NCBI RefSeq assembly: GCF_000332475.2
Contig: NZ_AOGX02000024.1
Coordinates: forward strand, 124,001-188,000
DNA length: 64,000 bases
Direction of reading: 5' to 3'
Source: Leptospira yanagawae serovar Saopaulo str. Sao Paulo = ATCC 700523
Lineage (GTDB): Bacteria; Spirochaetota; Leptospiria; Leptospirales; Leptospiraceae
The translations under genes and the position numbers were made by a program. The notes beneath the pieces were generated by a model. The model made no database searches. It worked only from the letters and a program-made list of their open reading frames with translations, and was not told the origin of the DNA. Positions 46,346 through 54,935 of this stretch are shown in pieces (within the stretch, counting starts at the first letter, position 1; every line of letters starts with the position of its first letter).

Positions 46346-47863
46346 ATGATCTGGAAGGAGATGGAAGATTACGTTCGGATTTTTGATACCACTTTACGAG
46401 ACGGAGAGCAGTGCCCTGGTGCTGCAATGAGTGAGGATGAAAAGGTAGAAATTGCCGGCCACCTCGCTCGGATGAGAGTTGACATCATTGAAGCAGGTTT
46501 CCCTGTATCCTCTCCCGTTCAGTTCAAAGCGGTGGAAAGGATTGCCCGTGAAATCGAAGGCCCCACCATTTGTGGTTTAGCCCGTGCCCTTAGGCCCGAT
46601 TTAGAGGCAGCAAGAGATGCGCTTAAACCCGCAAAATCCAAACGCATCCATACCTTCATTGCTTCCTCTCCCATCCACATGAAACACAAGTTGGGAAAGT
46701 CGCCAAAAGAAGTCCTCGAGATGGCAAGGATTGCGGTTCGGATGGCAAAAGACTTTGTTCCTGATGTAGAGTTTTCACCAGAAGATGCCACTCGTTCGGA
46801 ATGGGAATTCTTACGAGAGTTAGTTGAAGCCGTCATCGAAGAAGGAGCGACAACCATCAATATTCCCGATACCGTTGGATACACTACCCCTCAAGAATAC
46901 ATGGATCTCTTTCGTTTTTTAAAAGAAAAAGTAAAGGGTGCAGACAAAGTCATTTTTTCTGCCCATTGCCATAATGACCTAGGTCTTGCCGTTGCCAATT
47001 CCCTTGCCACAGTACTTGCCGGTGGACGTCAAATTGAATGTACCATCAACGGGATTGGGGAACGAGCAGGGAATACCGCCATGGAAGAAGTGGTGATGGC
47101 TCTTAAAACAAGAAAAGATACCTTTGGAGTGGAAACAAAGATTGATTCTACCCTCATCACACGTGGGTCTCATTTGGTAAAAACCATTACGGGAATGGTT
47201 GTACAACCTAACAAAGCAATTGTGGGTGCCAATGCCTTCGCTCATGAATCAGGGATCCACCAAGATGGTGTGATTAAAAATCGCCAAACCTATGAAATCA
47301 TGACCCCAGAATCGGTAGGATTAAAATCCAATCGTATGGTTCTTGGTCGCCACTCGGGAAGAGCTGGATTCAAAGATCGAATCATCCGTATGGGATTTGA
47401 TCCAAAACCTGAAGAAATTGATAATGCATACAATCGGTTTTTGGAAATTGCAGACAAAAAAAAGGAAGTGTTTGATGAAGACATCGCTGCCCTCTTCCAA
47501 TCCGAAATCAGCCGTTCCCAAGTCGATGAAACCTACAAACTTTTATCCTTTGAACAAAATACTGGCTCTGACAAAACTCCATTTGCAAAAGTCAGCTTAC
47601 AAAGCAAAGGTGAAATTAAAACGGGAGAAGCCAAAGGAGATGGTCCTGTTGATAGTATCTTCAAAGCAATTAGTTCGGTGACTGGTCTTTCTCCCTTATT
47701 GTCCCGGCTTGTGATTTCACCGGTCACAGAAGGAACGGATGCAATGGCAGAGGCATCTGTCACGCTAGAAGAAGGGGAAAGGCGAGTTGTGGGAAAAGGT
47801 GATTCTACCGATATCATTGAGGCATGTGCCAAAGCATACATCAATGCACTGAACCGGTTGTGA
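46346..47863 (+). CDS. leuA: 2-isopropylmalate synthase
   Basis: LeuA condenses acetyl-CoA and 2-oxoisovalerate, the first step of leucine synthesis. The N-terminal catalytic block is FDTTLRDGEQCPGAAMS; the metal site HCHNDLGLAVANS near residue 210 and NGIGERAGNTAMEE near residue 235 fit LeuA rather than citramalate synthase. A C-terminal allosteric LeuA_dimer domain starts near residue 385. I chose ATG 46346; the upstream TTG at 46325 overlaps the previous stop. hisC follows four bases later. Confidence 0.95.
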   Translation: MIWKEMEDYVRIFDTTLRDGEQCPGAAMSEDEKVEIAGHLARMRVDIIEAGFPVSSPVQFKAVERIAREIEGPTICGLARALRPDLEAARDALKPAKSKRIHTFIASSPIHMKHKLGKSPKEVLEMARIAVRMAKDFVPDVEFSPEDATRSEWEFLRELVEAVIEEGATTINIPDTVGYTTPQEYMDLFRFLKEKVKGADKVIFSAHCHNDLGLAVANSLATVLAGGRQIECTINGIGERAGNTAMEEVVMALKTRKDTFGVETKIDSTLITRGSHLVKTITGMVVQPNKAIVGANAFAHESGIHQDGVIKNRQTYEIMTPESVGLKSNRMVLGRHSGRAGFKDRIIRMGFDPKPEEIDNAYNRFLEIADKKKEVFDEDIAALFQSEISRSQVDETYKLLSFEQNTGSDKTPFAKVSLQSKGEIKTGEAKGDGPVDSIFKAISSVTGLSPLLSRLVISPVTEGTDAMAEASVTLEEGERRVVGKGDSTDIIEACAKAYINALNRL

Positions 47864-47866
47864 TGT

Positions 47867-48961
47867 ATGGAACCAAAAAAAAACAACTTCAATCCTGAGC
47901 ATTTCATCCGTAAGGAACTTAAAATCTTTTTACCTTACACTCCTGGCGAACAACCAGGGCTCACCACTTCTACCATCAAATTGAATACGAATGAAAATCC
48001 GTATCCCCCTTCCCCAAAAATAGGACAGGCAGTTGAGGAAGTCCTAGAGAAAGGATTACTTCGTAAGTATCCCAATTACCATTCGCGTCAATTACAGGAA
48101 CTCGTTGCCAAAGATTATGATTTAGACCCAAACCAAATCCTTGTGACCAATGGATCGGACGAAGCCTTACGATTGTTATTCCAAACCTTTGTTGGTCCAG
48201 GGGATGTGGTAGTGGCACCCGATCCCACATATTCCTACTATCCGGTCCTTACGGAACAAATGATGGTAGGAGCTAGGTATGAAGCAGTGCCTGTTTTGGA
48301 AAATCTACATTTTGATTTTGCAGCTTTAAAGAATCGCAAAGGGAAATTGCTTTGTTTTGCTCATCCCAATGCGCCAACAGGGATTGAGGAACCAAAAGAC
48401 GATCTACTAACACTTGTAAGTTCCTTCCCAGGCCTTGTACTTTCTGATGAAGCATACATTGATTTTGCAGGGTCCGATGCAAGTTTGATTCCTCAGATCA
48501 AAGACCATCCCAATCTTCTGGTTTCCCGAACCTTCTCTAAGTCGTATGCCCTTGCAGGACTCCGAGTGGGTTACATTGTTGGATCTTTGGAAACCATATC
48601 TTGGATGCGAAAACTCAAAGACTCATACAATGTTGGAATCCTCGACCAAGTGATTGCAGTAACTTCTTATGCTGACAAGGAATACTTTCAGGAAAAACGA
48701 AATCTTGTAGTCCAAGAAAGGTCCCGATTGAAATCCAATTTGGAATCTCTTGGCTTTACGATTCCAAATTCCTCAACGAATTTTTTATTTTGCAAACCGA
48801 AACCCGGAGTGTCTCCAGAACATTTATACCTATCTTTAAAGGAAAAAAACATCCTCATTCGGTATTTTTCTTATGGAATTTGTAAGGAATACATCCGGAT
48901 TACCATCGGTACAAAAGAGGAAAACGATACACTCTTCCAAACCATCCAAACATTTCTCTAA
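47867..48961 (+). CDS. hisC: Histidinol-phosphate aminotransferase
   Basis: HisC is a PLP-dependent enzyme converting imidazole-acetol phosphate to histidinol phosphate. The substrate-binding NTNENPYPPSP near residue 45, ILVTNGSDEALR near residue 92, and PLP-binding SRTFSKSYALAGLRVGY near residue 225 are seen; the Lys in FSKSYA forms the Schiff base. Length of 364 is normal. It lies just after leuA and ends before a clear terminator hairpin. Confidence 0.93.
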   Translation: MEPKKNNFNPEHFIRKELKIFLPYTPGEQPGLTTSTIKLNTNENPYPPSPKIGQAVEEVLEKGLLRKYPNYHSRQLQELVAKDYDLDPNQILVTNGSDEALRLLFQTFVGPGDVVVAPDPTYSYYPVLTEQMMVGARYEAVPVLENLHFDFAALKNRKGKLLCFAHPNAPTGIEEPKDDLLTLVSSFPGLVLSDEAYIDFAGSDASLIPQIKDHPNLLVSRTFSKSYALAGLRVGYIVGSLETISWMRKLKDSYNVGILDQVIAVTSYADKEYFQEKRNLVVQERSRLKSNLESLGFTIPNSSTNFLFCKPKPGVSPEHLYLSLKEKNILIRYFSYGICKEYIRITIGTKEENDTLFQTIQTFL

Positions 48962-48967
48962 AATAAA

Positions 48968-49002
48968 GCCCAAGAAAACGATTGTTCTCTTGGGCCTTTG
49001 GA
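48968..49002 (+). terminator. hisC: Rho-independent-like terminator after hisC
   Basis: GCCCAAGA pairs with TCTTGGGC around an inner AAC/GTT pair and a GATT loop (stem 48968-48995). A T-rich stretch (CTTTGGATTT) follows. It starts six bases after the hisC stop codon and should end the leuA-hisC transcript. Confidence 0.8.
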
Positions 49003-49077
49003 TTTAGGTTCATAGCTGTTATTATATATTTTAAAACATCTTTCGTTTCAATTTTCTCACTCTTTTCTTACCAAGAA

Positions 49078-49479
49078 TTAAGAATTTCGAATTTCGATTT
49101 TTGTTTTTTTCGGTTCAATTTTCGGAAGGGTTAGTTCCAGAATTCCATTTTTGATTTTTGCTATGGCATTGTCTGAATCTACCGCTTTGCCGATTGTAAA
49201 CCTTCTTAGGTAATTCCCTTCCCTGTATTCTGCCAATCGAACCTGCCCTCTTTCCACTGTTGGGATTTGGAACTTTCCTTCGAGAAGCAATTGGTCTTTT
49301 TCTATGGTGATTCCGACTGAGGTTTCATCCACACCAGGCATTTCCGCTCGGAAGAGTAACGAGTTTTCCGTTTCGTATACGTCCACATTTGGCGAATATA
49401 CTTTTACTTGTGGTTTCACTTCCGTTACTTCTTTTTTTCCATCTAATTCTTGTTTGGTTTCTTTAGTTAATGTATTCAT
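49078..49479 (-). CDS. hsp20: Small heat-shock protein, Hsp20 family (second copy)
   Basis: The 133-residue product is an alpha-crystallin domain protein. The N-terminal arm is short, and the domain runs from PQVKVYSPNVDVYETEN to NAIAKIKNGILELTLPKIE; NGILEL matches the family's GVL-type motif. An IEI tail supplies the inter-dimer contact. It starts 11 bases after the first hsp20 stop, behind a good AAGGAG ribosome-binding site, so both are one operon. Confidence 0.93.
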   Translation of the reverse strand: MNTLTKETKQELDGKKEVTEVKPQVKVYSPNVDVYETENSLLFRAEMPGVDETSVGITIEKDQLLLEGKFQIPTVERGQVRLAEYREGNYLRRFTIGKAVDSDNAIAKIKNGILELTLPKIEPKKTKIEIRNS

Positions 49480-49490
49480 ATCGATTCTCC

Positions 49491-49934
49491 TTATCCTAAG
49501 CTGATGGAAACTTTTTTCGGTTTGTCTTCTTCTCTTCTTGGTAAGTGGATGTTCAAAACTCCATTCACATACTTAGCTGAAACTTGGTCTTGGTTCACAC
49601 GGAATGGCAGTTCTAATCTTCTATGGAATTCACCGTGGAAAATTTCCCTTCTATGAACTTCTGTTCCTTCTGCTAGTTCTTCCATTTTTTTCTTACCATG
49701 AATGGATAAGATATGGTCTTTCACATTGATATCAATTTGGTCTGTGTCGACTCCTGGCAAAAGGCAAGTTACGAGAGCTTCATCTTCTTTCGTATACACA
49801 TTCACAGGAGGAAAATGCGAAGAACTTCCGAATTGGTCATCCAAGATGGATCGAGTCAACTCATCGTTCAAACGGTCAAAGTCTCTCCAAAACTGGTTTG
49901 CTTTCGTTTGTGGGTCTAAAATTCGAAATAACAT
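49491..49934 (-). CDS. hsp20: Small heat-shock protein, Hsp20 family (first copy)
   Basis: The 147-residue product holds an alpha-crystallin domain (residues about 45-140) ending in NGVLNIHLPRR, with a VSI-type tail motif. It acts as an ATP-independent holdase for unfolding proteins. The ribosome-binding site AAAAGGAG is eight bases before ATG 49934. Upstream are a -35/-10 promoter and a CIRCE-type operator, so it should be under HrcA control. It is the first gene of the two-gene hsp20 operon. Confidence 0.94.
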   Translation of the reverse strand: MLFRILDPQTKANQFWRDFDRLNDELTRSILDDQFGSSSHFPPVNVYTKEDEALVTCLLPGVDTDQIDINVKDHILSIHGKKKMEELAEGTEVHRREIFHGEFHRRLELPFRVNQDQVSAKYVNGVLNIHLPRREEDKPKKVSISLG

Positions 49935-49947
49935 GCAAAATCTCCTT

Positions 49948-49974
49948 TTGGCACTCTTGTTCGTAGCCTGCTAT
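49948..49974 (-). promoter_or_regulatory. Second, degenerate CIRCE-like element near the ribosome-binding site
   Basis: TTGGCACTC, nine bases, GCCTGCTAT fits the CIRCE spacing; the first half matches eight of nine bases and the second six of nine. It lies between the stronger element and the hsp20 ribosome-binding site. It could be a weaker HrcA site or chance. Confidence 0.4.
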
Positions 49975-49979
49975 TTTCA

Positions 49980-50006
49980 TTAGCACTCTACATCTTTGAC
50001 TGCCAA
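49980..50006 (-). promoter_or_regulatory. CIRCE operator (HrcA-type) at the hsp20 promoter
   Basis: TTAGCACTC, nine bases, GACTGCCAA matches the CIRCE consensus perfectly in one half and in seven of nine bases in the other. The exact nine-base spacing is the family standard. It overlaps the -10 and spacer of the hsp20 promoter, so bound HrcA would block RNA polymerase. Confidence 0.85.
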
Positions 50007-50013
50007 TTGTCAA
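49985..50013 (-). promoter_or_regulatory. Sigma-70-type promoter of the hsp20 operon
   Basis: On the minus strand a -35 TTGACA (50008-50013) is followed by a 17-base spacer and TAGAGT (49985-49990), a fair -10 match. The -35 is perfect. A flanking CCAATT/AATTGG inverted repeat lies near the -35. It reads toward the first hsp20 gene. Confidence 0.7.
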
Positions 50014-50081
50014 TTCGAAATTGGTTTTTTTCCTGTTTGAAAAAAAAATTTTGTCTCCAAGGGGTGGAATCCATAGTTTGG

Positions 50082-50546
50082 ATGGCAATGGCCATCACTG
50101 AACAATTGAATGCACTCGGGATCCAGATCCCTCCAGTTCCCCAAGCCCTAGCGGCCTATATCCCTTCCAAACGCTCCGGGAACTTGATTTTTACCTCAGG
50201 ACAATTGCCTCTAGTGGCAGGAAAATTATCCAAAACAGGGAAAGTTGGAAAAAACATCACTCTCCCAGAAGCACAAGCAGAAGCAAAACAATGCCTTCTC
50301 AATGCACTTGCCACCCTCCTCTTACACATCAATTCTCTAGACCAAGTGATATCGGTTGTGAAACTGGGAGTCTATGTAGCTTGCGATGAATCGTTCACAG
50401 AACAGCATTTAGTTGCCAATGGAGCTTCGGAACTTGTGGTTCAAATTTTTGGAGAAAAGGGAAAACATGCCAGGTTTGCGATTGGAGTCAGTTCACTCCC
50501 CTTAGATGCTTGTGTCGAATTAGATATGACTGTGGAAGTAGAATGA
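50082..50546 (+). CDS. ridA: RidA/YjgF family enamine/imine deaminase
   Basis: RidA proteins hydrolyse reactive enamines and imines made by PLP enzymes. The block RSGNLIFTSGQLPLV near residue 23 and the C-terminal RFAIGVSSLPLDACVELDM (Arg, Leu-Pro and Glu of the active site) match the family. I chose ATG 50082, giving about 154 residues, since the longer TTG start would run over the hsp20 promoter. A second ATG at 50088 is also possible. It overlaps the next gene by four bases. Confidence 0.9.
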   Translation: MAMAITEQLNALGIQIPPVPQALAAYIPSKRSGNLIFTSGQLPLVAGKLSKTGKVGKNITLPEAQAEAKQCLLNALATLLLHINSLDQVISVVKLGVYVACDESFTEQHLVANGASELVVQIFGEKGKHARFAIGVSSLPLDACVELDMTVEVE

Positions 50547-51094
50547 CAGTTTCCCTTTTCCATTTGATCCAAGAAACTTTTTTATTTTGTAAAGAAACAA
50601 TCAAACTGATTCCTGATCTTATCAAAGTTTGGTGGTATTTGGGCCAAAAGATATTTTTATCCTTATATCGGTATTGGAATACAAAACTATTGTTTGATAA
50701 AATCTTTTTTATCTTTTTGTTTTTGCAGTTATTATTTTCTGTATTGCCTTGGTTCCATTATGAAATTAGTTTTTTTGAAGGAAAGGAATCTGTTTCATTA
50801 AGCCCCAAACTCAATTCCATTTTCATTCTGATTAGTTTGCTCAACTTTTTCTTTTTAGGATTTTGGAAATCCACTTGGACAAGGATTTGGTTTTTTGCGA
50901 CAGAAATGATTTGCCTCATCATTGTCCTTTCGGGGTATTTAGATCCAAAACGTACGTATTATGACTTTGTGAATGCAAAAGAAGTGGAAACCCAAATCAC
51001 ATATTATTTGTTTCTTATTACTTTGGGTTTTTCATTTGTTTTTGGATACCTAAGTTTTAAAAAAGAAGACGAAGTTTTTTTGCAAAACCCTTAG
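50543..51094 (+). CDS. Membrane protein of unknown function
   Basis: The 183-residue product has four membrane helices (residues about 45-65, 90-110, 118-140 and 155-175). No known domain is recognised. The ATG at 50543 overlaps the ridA stop in an ATGA, so translation is coupled. The C-terminus is short and charged. Confidence 0.65.
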   Translation: MTVSLFHLIQETFLFCKETIKLIPDLIKVWWYLGQKIFLSLYRYWNTKLLFDKIFFIFLFLQLLFSVLPWFHYEISFFEGKESVSLSPKLNSIFILISLLNFFFLGFWKSTWTRIWFFATEMICLIIVLSGYLDPKRTYYDFVNAKEVETQITYYLFLITLGFSFVFGYLSFKKEDEVFLQNP

Positions 51095-51140
51095 TCATCC
51101 CTTTTCAAAAAATTCATTCGATTCATTTATCATCAAAATG

Positions 51141-51185
51141 GGAAAACCGAAATTACAATTCAAGTATTTCCAATTTGGTTTTTCC
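51141..51185 (-). terminator. clpA: Inverted repeat around the end of clpA
   Basis: GGAAAACC (51141-51148) is complementary to GGTTTTTCC (51177-51185) with one bulge; inner AAATT/AATTT extends the stem. It covers the last clpA codons and could end clpA and the facing membrane-protein transcript. No long U-tract is present. Confidence 0.35.
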
Positions 51186-53420
51186 ATCCGTTTCAATTGT
51201 GTCAACCAAGTAGGATTTAACCTTTTCTTTGTGGAAAAGAATCTTTTTTGAAAGTGGTTTTCCTATTTCCGAATTGATAATCCTTTGGATGGGTCTTGCT
51301 CCCATTGACCGGTCATAACCTGTTTCCGCTAGATACCTCACCGCTTTTTCAGAAATCTCCAATTGGATTCCCTTTTCTTTTGCTTTCCCTTGTAATGTTT
51401 TAAACATTCGTTTCACTACTTGTTTTACAATGGCAACTGACAATGGATTAAATTCTATAACAGCTGTTAATCGATTTCTAAATTCAGGTGTGAAGGTTCG
51501 TTCAATTGCTTTTAACGAGCGATCATCATACCGATCCGTATCAAAACCAAGCAGAGGTTTAGCACTCTCCTGGGCTCCCGTGTTTGTTGTGAGGATTAAA
51601 ATCACATTTTTAAAATCGGCTTTTTTTCCTGTACTATCAGTGAGGGTAGCATGGTCCATCACTTGCAATAGGATATTGTAAATGTCTTCATGTGCCTTTT
51701 CGATTTCATCAAAAAGTAAAACACAATGTGGTGATTTTGCGATGGCGTCTGTGAGTTGTCCACCTTGGTCATATCCAACATAACCTGGAGGACTACCAAT
51801 CAAACGGGAAACGGAATGTTTCTCCATGTATTCACTCATATCGAAACGTAAAAACTCAATTCCCATCTTTTCAGCGAGAGTTTTTGCCACTTCTGTTTTT
51901 CCCACACCTGTTGGTCCCACAAATAAAAAACTGCCAATGGGTTTCCCTTCATCGCCAAGTCCAGACCGAGAATAGTGAATGGCATCCACAATTTGGTCAA
52001 TGGCATGATTTTGGCCGAAAACAACGGACTTAATCTCTGCATCCAAAGTTTCTAATTTCTTTTTATCATCAGCCTTTACTGTTTTTTCTGGGATCTTCGC
52101 AATTTTTGCCACAAGAGTTTCAATTTCCAAAATCCCAACAAATTTTTTCGCTTTCTCTTTGTTTTCATCTCTTAACTTAACAAACGCACCTGCTTCGTCC
52201 ATTAGATCAATGGCTTTGTCAGGCAAAAATCGATCCCTTAAATGCAAACTCGAAAGATCGACACAGGCCTCAATTGCCTTTGTGCTATAGGTGACACCAT
52301 GAAAGGATTCATATTTAGGCTTTAGACCATTTAATATCTGTATGGCGTCCTCTCTACTCGGCTCTGTGACTTCAATTTTTTGAAATCTCCTGGAAAGAGC
52401 ATGGTCTTTTTCAAATATGGATTTGTATTCTTTGTAGGTTGTCGTTCCAATGCACTTAAGTTCTCCATTGGCAAGTGCAGGTTTCATTAAGTTGGAAGCA
52501 TCAAGACTTCCACCAGACACAGCTCCCGCACCAACGATGGTATGGATCTCATCTATGAAAATAACCTTTTCTGGTTTACCGACTAATTCCTGTAATATGG
52601 ATTTTAGGCGTTCTTCAAACTCTCCTCGAAATTTAGTTCCTGCCATCACAAGACCCATATCCAAAGAGTAAATCTCAAGTCCTAACAAACTTTTGGGAAC
52701 CTTTCCTTTGACCACTCGTTCGGCAATGCCTTCCACAATTGAAGTTTTTCCGACTCCTGCTTCCCCAACAAAAATTGGGTTATTTTTCCTACGCCTAGAC
52801 AAGATATGGATCGTTCTTTGGATTTCCGTATCTCTTCCGATACAAGGATCTAATTTTCCCAATTTTGCTTTTTCCGTAAGGTTTACACAAAATTTCTCTA
52901 ATGCAGATTGTTTAGAACGATCTTCATTTTCCTCATCCAATTCTTCGGTGGATTCAGAATATTCAAAGTCAGATTCGTCTTTTTCCTTTTTGACTCCATG
53001 AGAGATGTATTTGATGACATCTAGTCGTTTGATATCCTGTTTTGCTAGAAGGTAACACGCTTGGCTGTCTTCCTCTCGAAATAATGCAACAAGTACGTTA
53101 TTTCCATCAACTTCTTCTTTACCTGAGTTTTGAACATGAAATGCAGCAAACTGAATGACAAATTGAACCCCAACTGTATACTTCGGTTGGACTTTTAAAT
53201 TCGGGACTGCAATGGATGATAAATCATCTTCAAAATAATCCAAAAGTTCTTCGCGGAGTAATTCCAAATCACAACCAACATTGATTAAAACATCTTTTGT
53301 TTTCTCGTTGAAAGTTAGGCCATATAACAAATGTTCTAAAGTGATAAATTCGTGATGGAATTTAGTAGCTTCTGTTTGTGCGAGCTCCAAAGTTTTTTCT
53401 AAATCTGATGAAAAATTCAT
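51153..53420 (-). CDS. clpA: ATP-dependent Clp protease ATP-binding subunit ClpA
   Basis: ClpA unfolds proteins and feeds them to ClpP. The product has a ClpA/B N-domain (DLEKTLELAQTEATKFHHEFITLEHLLYGL, split over residues 5-35). AAA+ module one follows (GEAGVGKTSIVEG near 240, then FIDEIHTIVGAG), and AAA+ module two (GPTGVGKTEVAKTL near 505, VLLFDEIEKAH). A GF-type loop (LLGFDTD) is probably the ClpP contact. I chose ATG 53420, which lies just after clpS and gives a standard 755-residue protein. It belongs to the N-degron pathway set with clpS. Confidence 0.95.
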   Translation of the reverse strand: MNFSSDLEKTLELAQTEATKFHHEFITLEHLLYGLTFNEKTKDVLINVGCDLELLREELLDYFEDDLSSIAVPNLKVQPKYTVGVQFVIQFAAFHVQNSGKEEVDGNNVLVALFREEDSQACYLLAKQDIKRLDVIKYISHGVKKEKDESDFEYSESTEELDEENEDRSKQSALEKFCVNLTEKAKLGKLDPCIGRDTEIQRTIHILSRRRKNNPIFVGEAGVGKTSIVEGIAERVVKGKVPKSLLGLEIYSLDMGLVMAGTKFRGEFEERLKSILQELVGKPEKVIFIDEIHTIVGAGAVSGGSLDASNLMKPALANGELKCIGTTTYKEYKSIFEKDHALSRRFQKIEVTEPSREDAIQILNGLKPKYESFHGVTYSTKAIEACVDLSSLHLRDRFLPDKAIDLMDEAGAFVKLRDENKEKAKKFVGILEIETLVAKIAKIPEKTVKADDKKKLETLDAEIKSVVFGQNHAIDQIVDAIHYSRSGLGDEGKPIGSFLFVGPTGVGKTEVAKTLAEKMGIEFLRFDMSEYMEKHSVSRLIGSPPGYVGYDQGGQLTDAIAKSPHCVLLFDEIEKAHEDIYNILLQVMDHATLTDSTGKKADFKNVILILTTNTGAQESAKPLLGFDTDRYDDRSLKAIERTFTPEFRNRLTAVIEFNPLSVAIVKQVVKRMFKTLQGKAKEKGIQLEISEKAVRYLAETGYDRSMGARPIQRIINSEIGKPLSKKILFHKEKVKSYLVDTIETDGKTKLEILEL

Positions 53421-53421
53421 A

Positions 53422-53757
53422 TCATTCTTCCTTCGCCAATTGGCATTGTAATGGATGGCCCGCCTCATCGGCTAAACGATGTACATCCTGCACCTTGGTT
53501 CTTGCGATGTCTAAAGAATACACGCCACAAACAGCAGAACCTTCTGTGTGTGCTTTCCACATAATTTGACGAGATTCTTCCATTGATTTTCGAAATACAA
53601 TGGCAAGTACATAAACAACAAACTCTTGGGGAGTATAATCATCATTGATGAGTATGACTTGGTAACGGTTTGGTTTTTTTACCTGTTTTTTTTGTTTTTC
53701 CTTTTCTAAAAGTTCTACATTAAAATCGGTATATGATTTACGTTTTGTTTCTGACAT
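53422..53757 (-). CDS. clpS: ClpS adaptor for ClpA
   Basis: ClpS delivers N-degron proteins to ClpAP. The conserved INDDYTPQEFVVYVL block and the HTEGSAVCGVYS block with the key His are present. Aligned to E. coli ClpS, the gatekeeper Met40 is Gln and Val65 is Ala. These positions line the pocket that reads the N-terminal residue, so specificity may differ. The start codon overlaps the stop of the FemAB/GNAT-like gene by one base. Confidence 0.95.
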   Translation of the reverse strand: MSETKRKSYTDFNVELLEKEKQKKQVKKPNRYQVILINDDYTPQEFVVYVLAIVFRKSMEESRQIMWKAHTEGSAVCGVYSLDIARTKVQDVHRLADEAGHPLQCQLAKEE

Positions 53758-54920
53758 TAGCCCTCCCTTAAAGATTTGATGGGAGAGTGTGAGTTGTAAG
53801 CTGCAATGTTTTCTCTCTCCATTTGGATTTCTTTTTCAAGATAGGATGTAATCACATGCCTACCTTGTTCGTGATAGATATAATGGGAACTGTACATCGG
53901 CACTGTTTCATAACCTCGAAGGAATTTATGTTCCCCTTGGGCACCTGCCTCCACTCTTTCCATTTTATGTTCAATTGCATAATCAATCAATCGGTAATAA
54001 CAACATTCAAAATGCAAATTGGGAACGTATTCTGTGGCTCCCCAATACCGACCAAATAAAAATCCATCTCGGAAAAAATTCCAACTTCCTCCAAGGGGAT
54101 CTCCATTGGGTTTCAACGCCAGGACCAAAAGCAAACGGTGTTTGAATGTCTCTACCATCTGCTCGAAAAACCGACGATTGAGATAGGCTTGGCCCCATTT
54201 TTTAGTATGGGTGTCCTGATAAAACTCATAAAATATAGATGCGTGTTTCTCTTCGATGAGGTCACCCGTGAGTGTTTGGATTCTTAGTCCTGTTTCCCCT
54301 ATTTTTTTCCTTTCACTGCGAATTGATTTTCGTCTTTCTTTTACCAATGTGGTGAGGAAGTCTTCAAAACTCTGAAAGCCTTTATTGAACCAGTGGTATT
54401 GGTGGGAAAGTCTGGGAGCAAATCCACTCGATTCACTCAAACGTTGTTCCTCTTCTTTACAAAAAAGGATGTGAACAGAAGATACATTTTCCTTTTCCCC
54501 AAATTCTTTTAATTTTGCGAGCAAACTCTCACCTAATAGATGTTTTTCGTGATTTGTCAAACTAGGGTCAAATAGAAAACGAGAACCTGTCACGGGGGTA
54601 AAGGGAACAGCCACTGTCAGTTTCGGGTAATACGGAATTCCTGCTCTATGGAATGCATTGGCCCATTGGAAATCAAAAATATATTCCCCGTAGGAATCTT
54701 TACGCAAATATGCAGGTAAAATTCCAACAAGAGTATCATCTTTTTTTGCGGTCACGATGACAGGAACCCAATCCGATTTTGCGATACAACCTGTTTCTTC
54801 GAGACCAGCCAAAAACTGATGTTCTTGGAAAAGGGAATCAGAAGGGACAAGACGATTCCACTCTTCTGGGTCCCACTCTAAAAAACTATGGGAGATCTCT
54901 ATTTTACGATTGGGTTCCAC
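53757..54920 (-). CDS. FemAB/GNAT-like (DUF482 type) acyl or aminoacyl transferase
   Basis: The 387-residue product belongs to the PF04339-type FemAB-like family, with a double GNAT fold. Family blocks are FDFQWANAFHRAGIPYYPKLTVAVPFTPVTG (pieces WANAFHRAG and PYYPKLTVAVPFTP) near residues 85-110, FYEFYQDTHTKKWGQAYLNRRFF near 240, and EAGAQGEHKFLRGYETVP near 330. Its stop overlaps the clpS start, so the two are translationally coupled. Its substrate is unknown; peptidoglycan and N-terminal aminoacylation are both conceivable. It starts 15 bases after the PP2C stop. Confidence 0.8.
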   Translation of the reverse strand: MEPNRKIEISHSFLEWDPEEWNRLVPSDSLFQEHQFLAGLEETGCIAKSDWVPVIVTAKKDDTLVGILPAYLRKDSYGEYIFDFQWANAFHRAGIPYYPKLTVAVPFTPVTGSRFLFDPSLTNHEKHLLGESLLAKLKEFGEKENVSSVHILFCKEEEQRLSESSGFAPRLSHQYHWFNKGFQSFEDFLTTLVKERRKSIRSERKKIGETGLRIQTLTGDLIEEKHASIFYEFYQDTHTKKWGQAYLNRRFFEQMVETFKHRLLLVLALKPNGDPLGGSWNFFRDGFLFGRYWGATEYVPNLHFECCYYRLIDYAIEHKMERVEAGAQGEHKFLRGYETVPMYSSHYIYHEQGRHVITSYLEKEIQMERENIAAYNSHSPIKSLREG

Positions 54921-54935
54921 TCACAACCTTAGACT

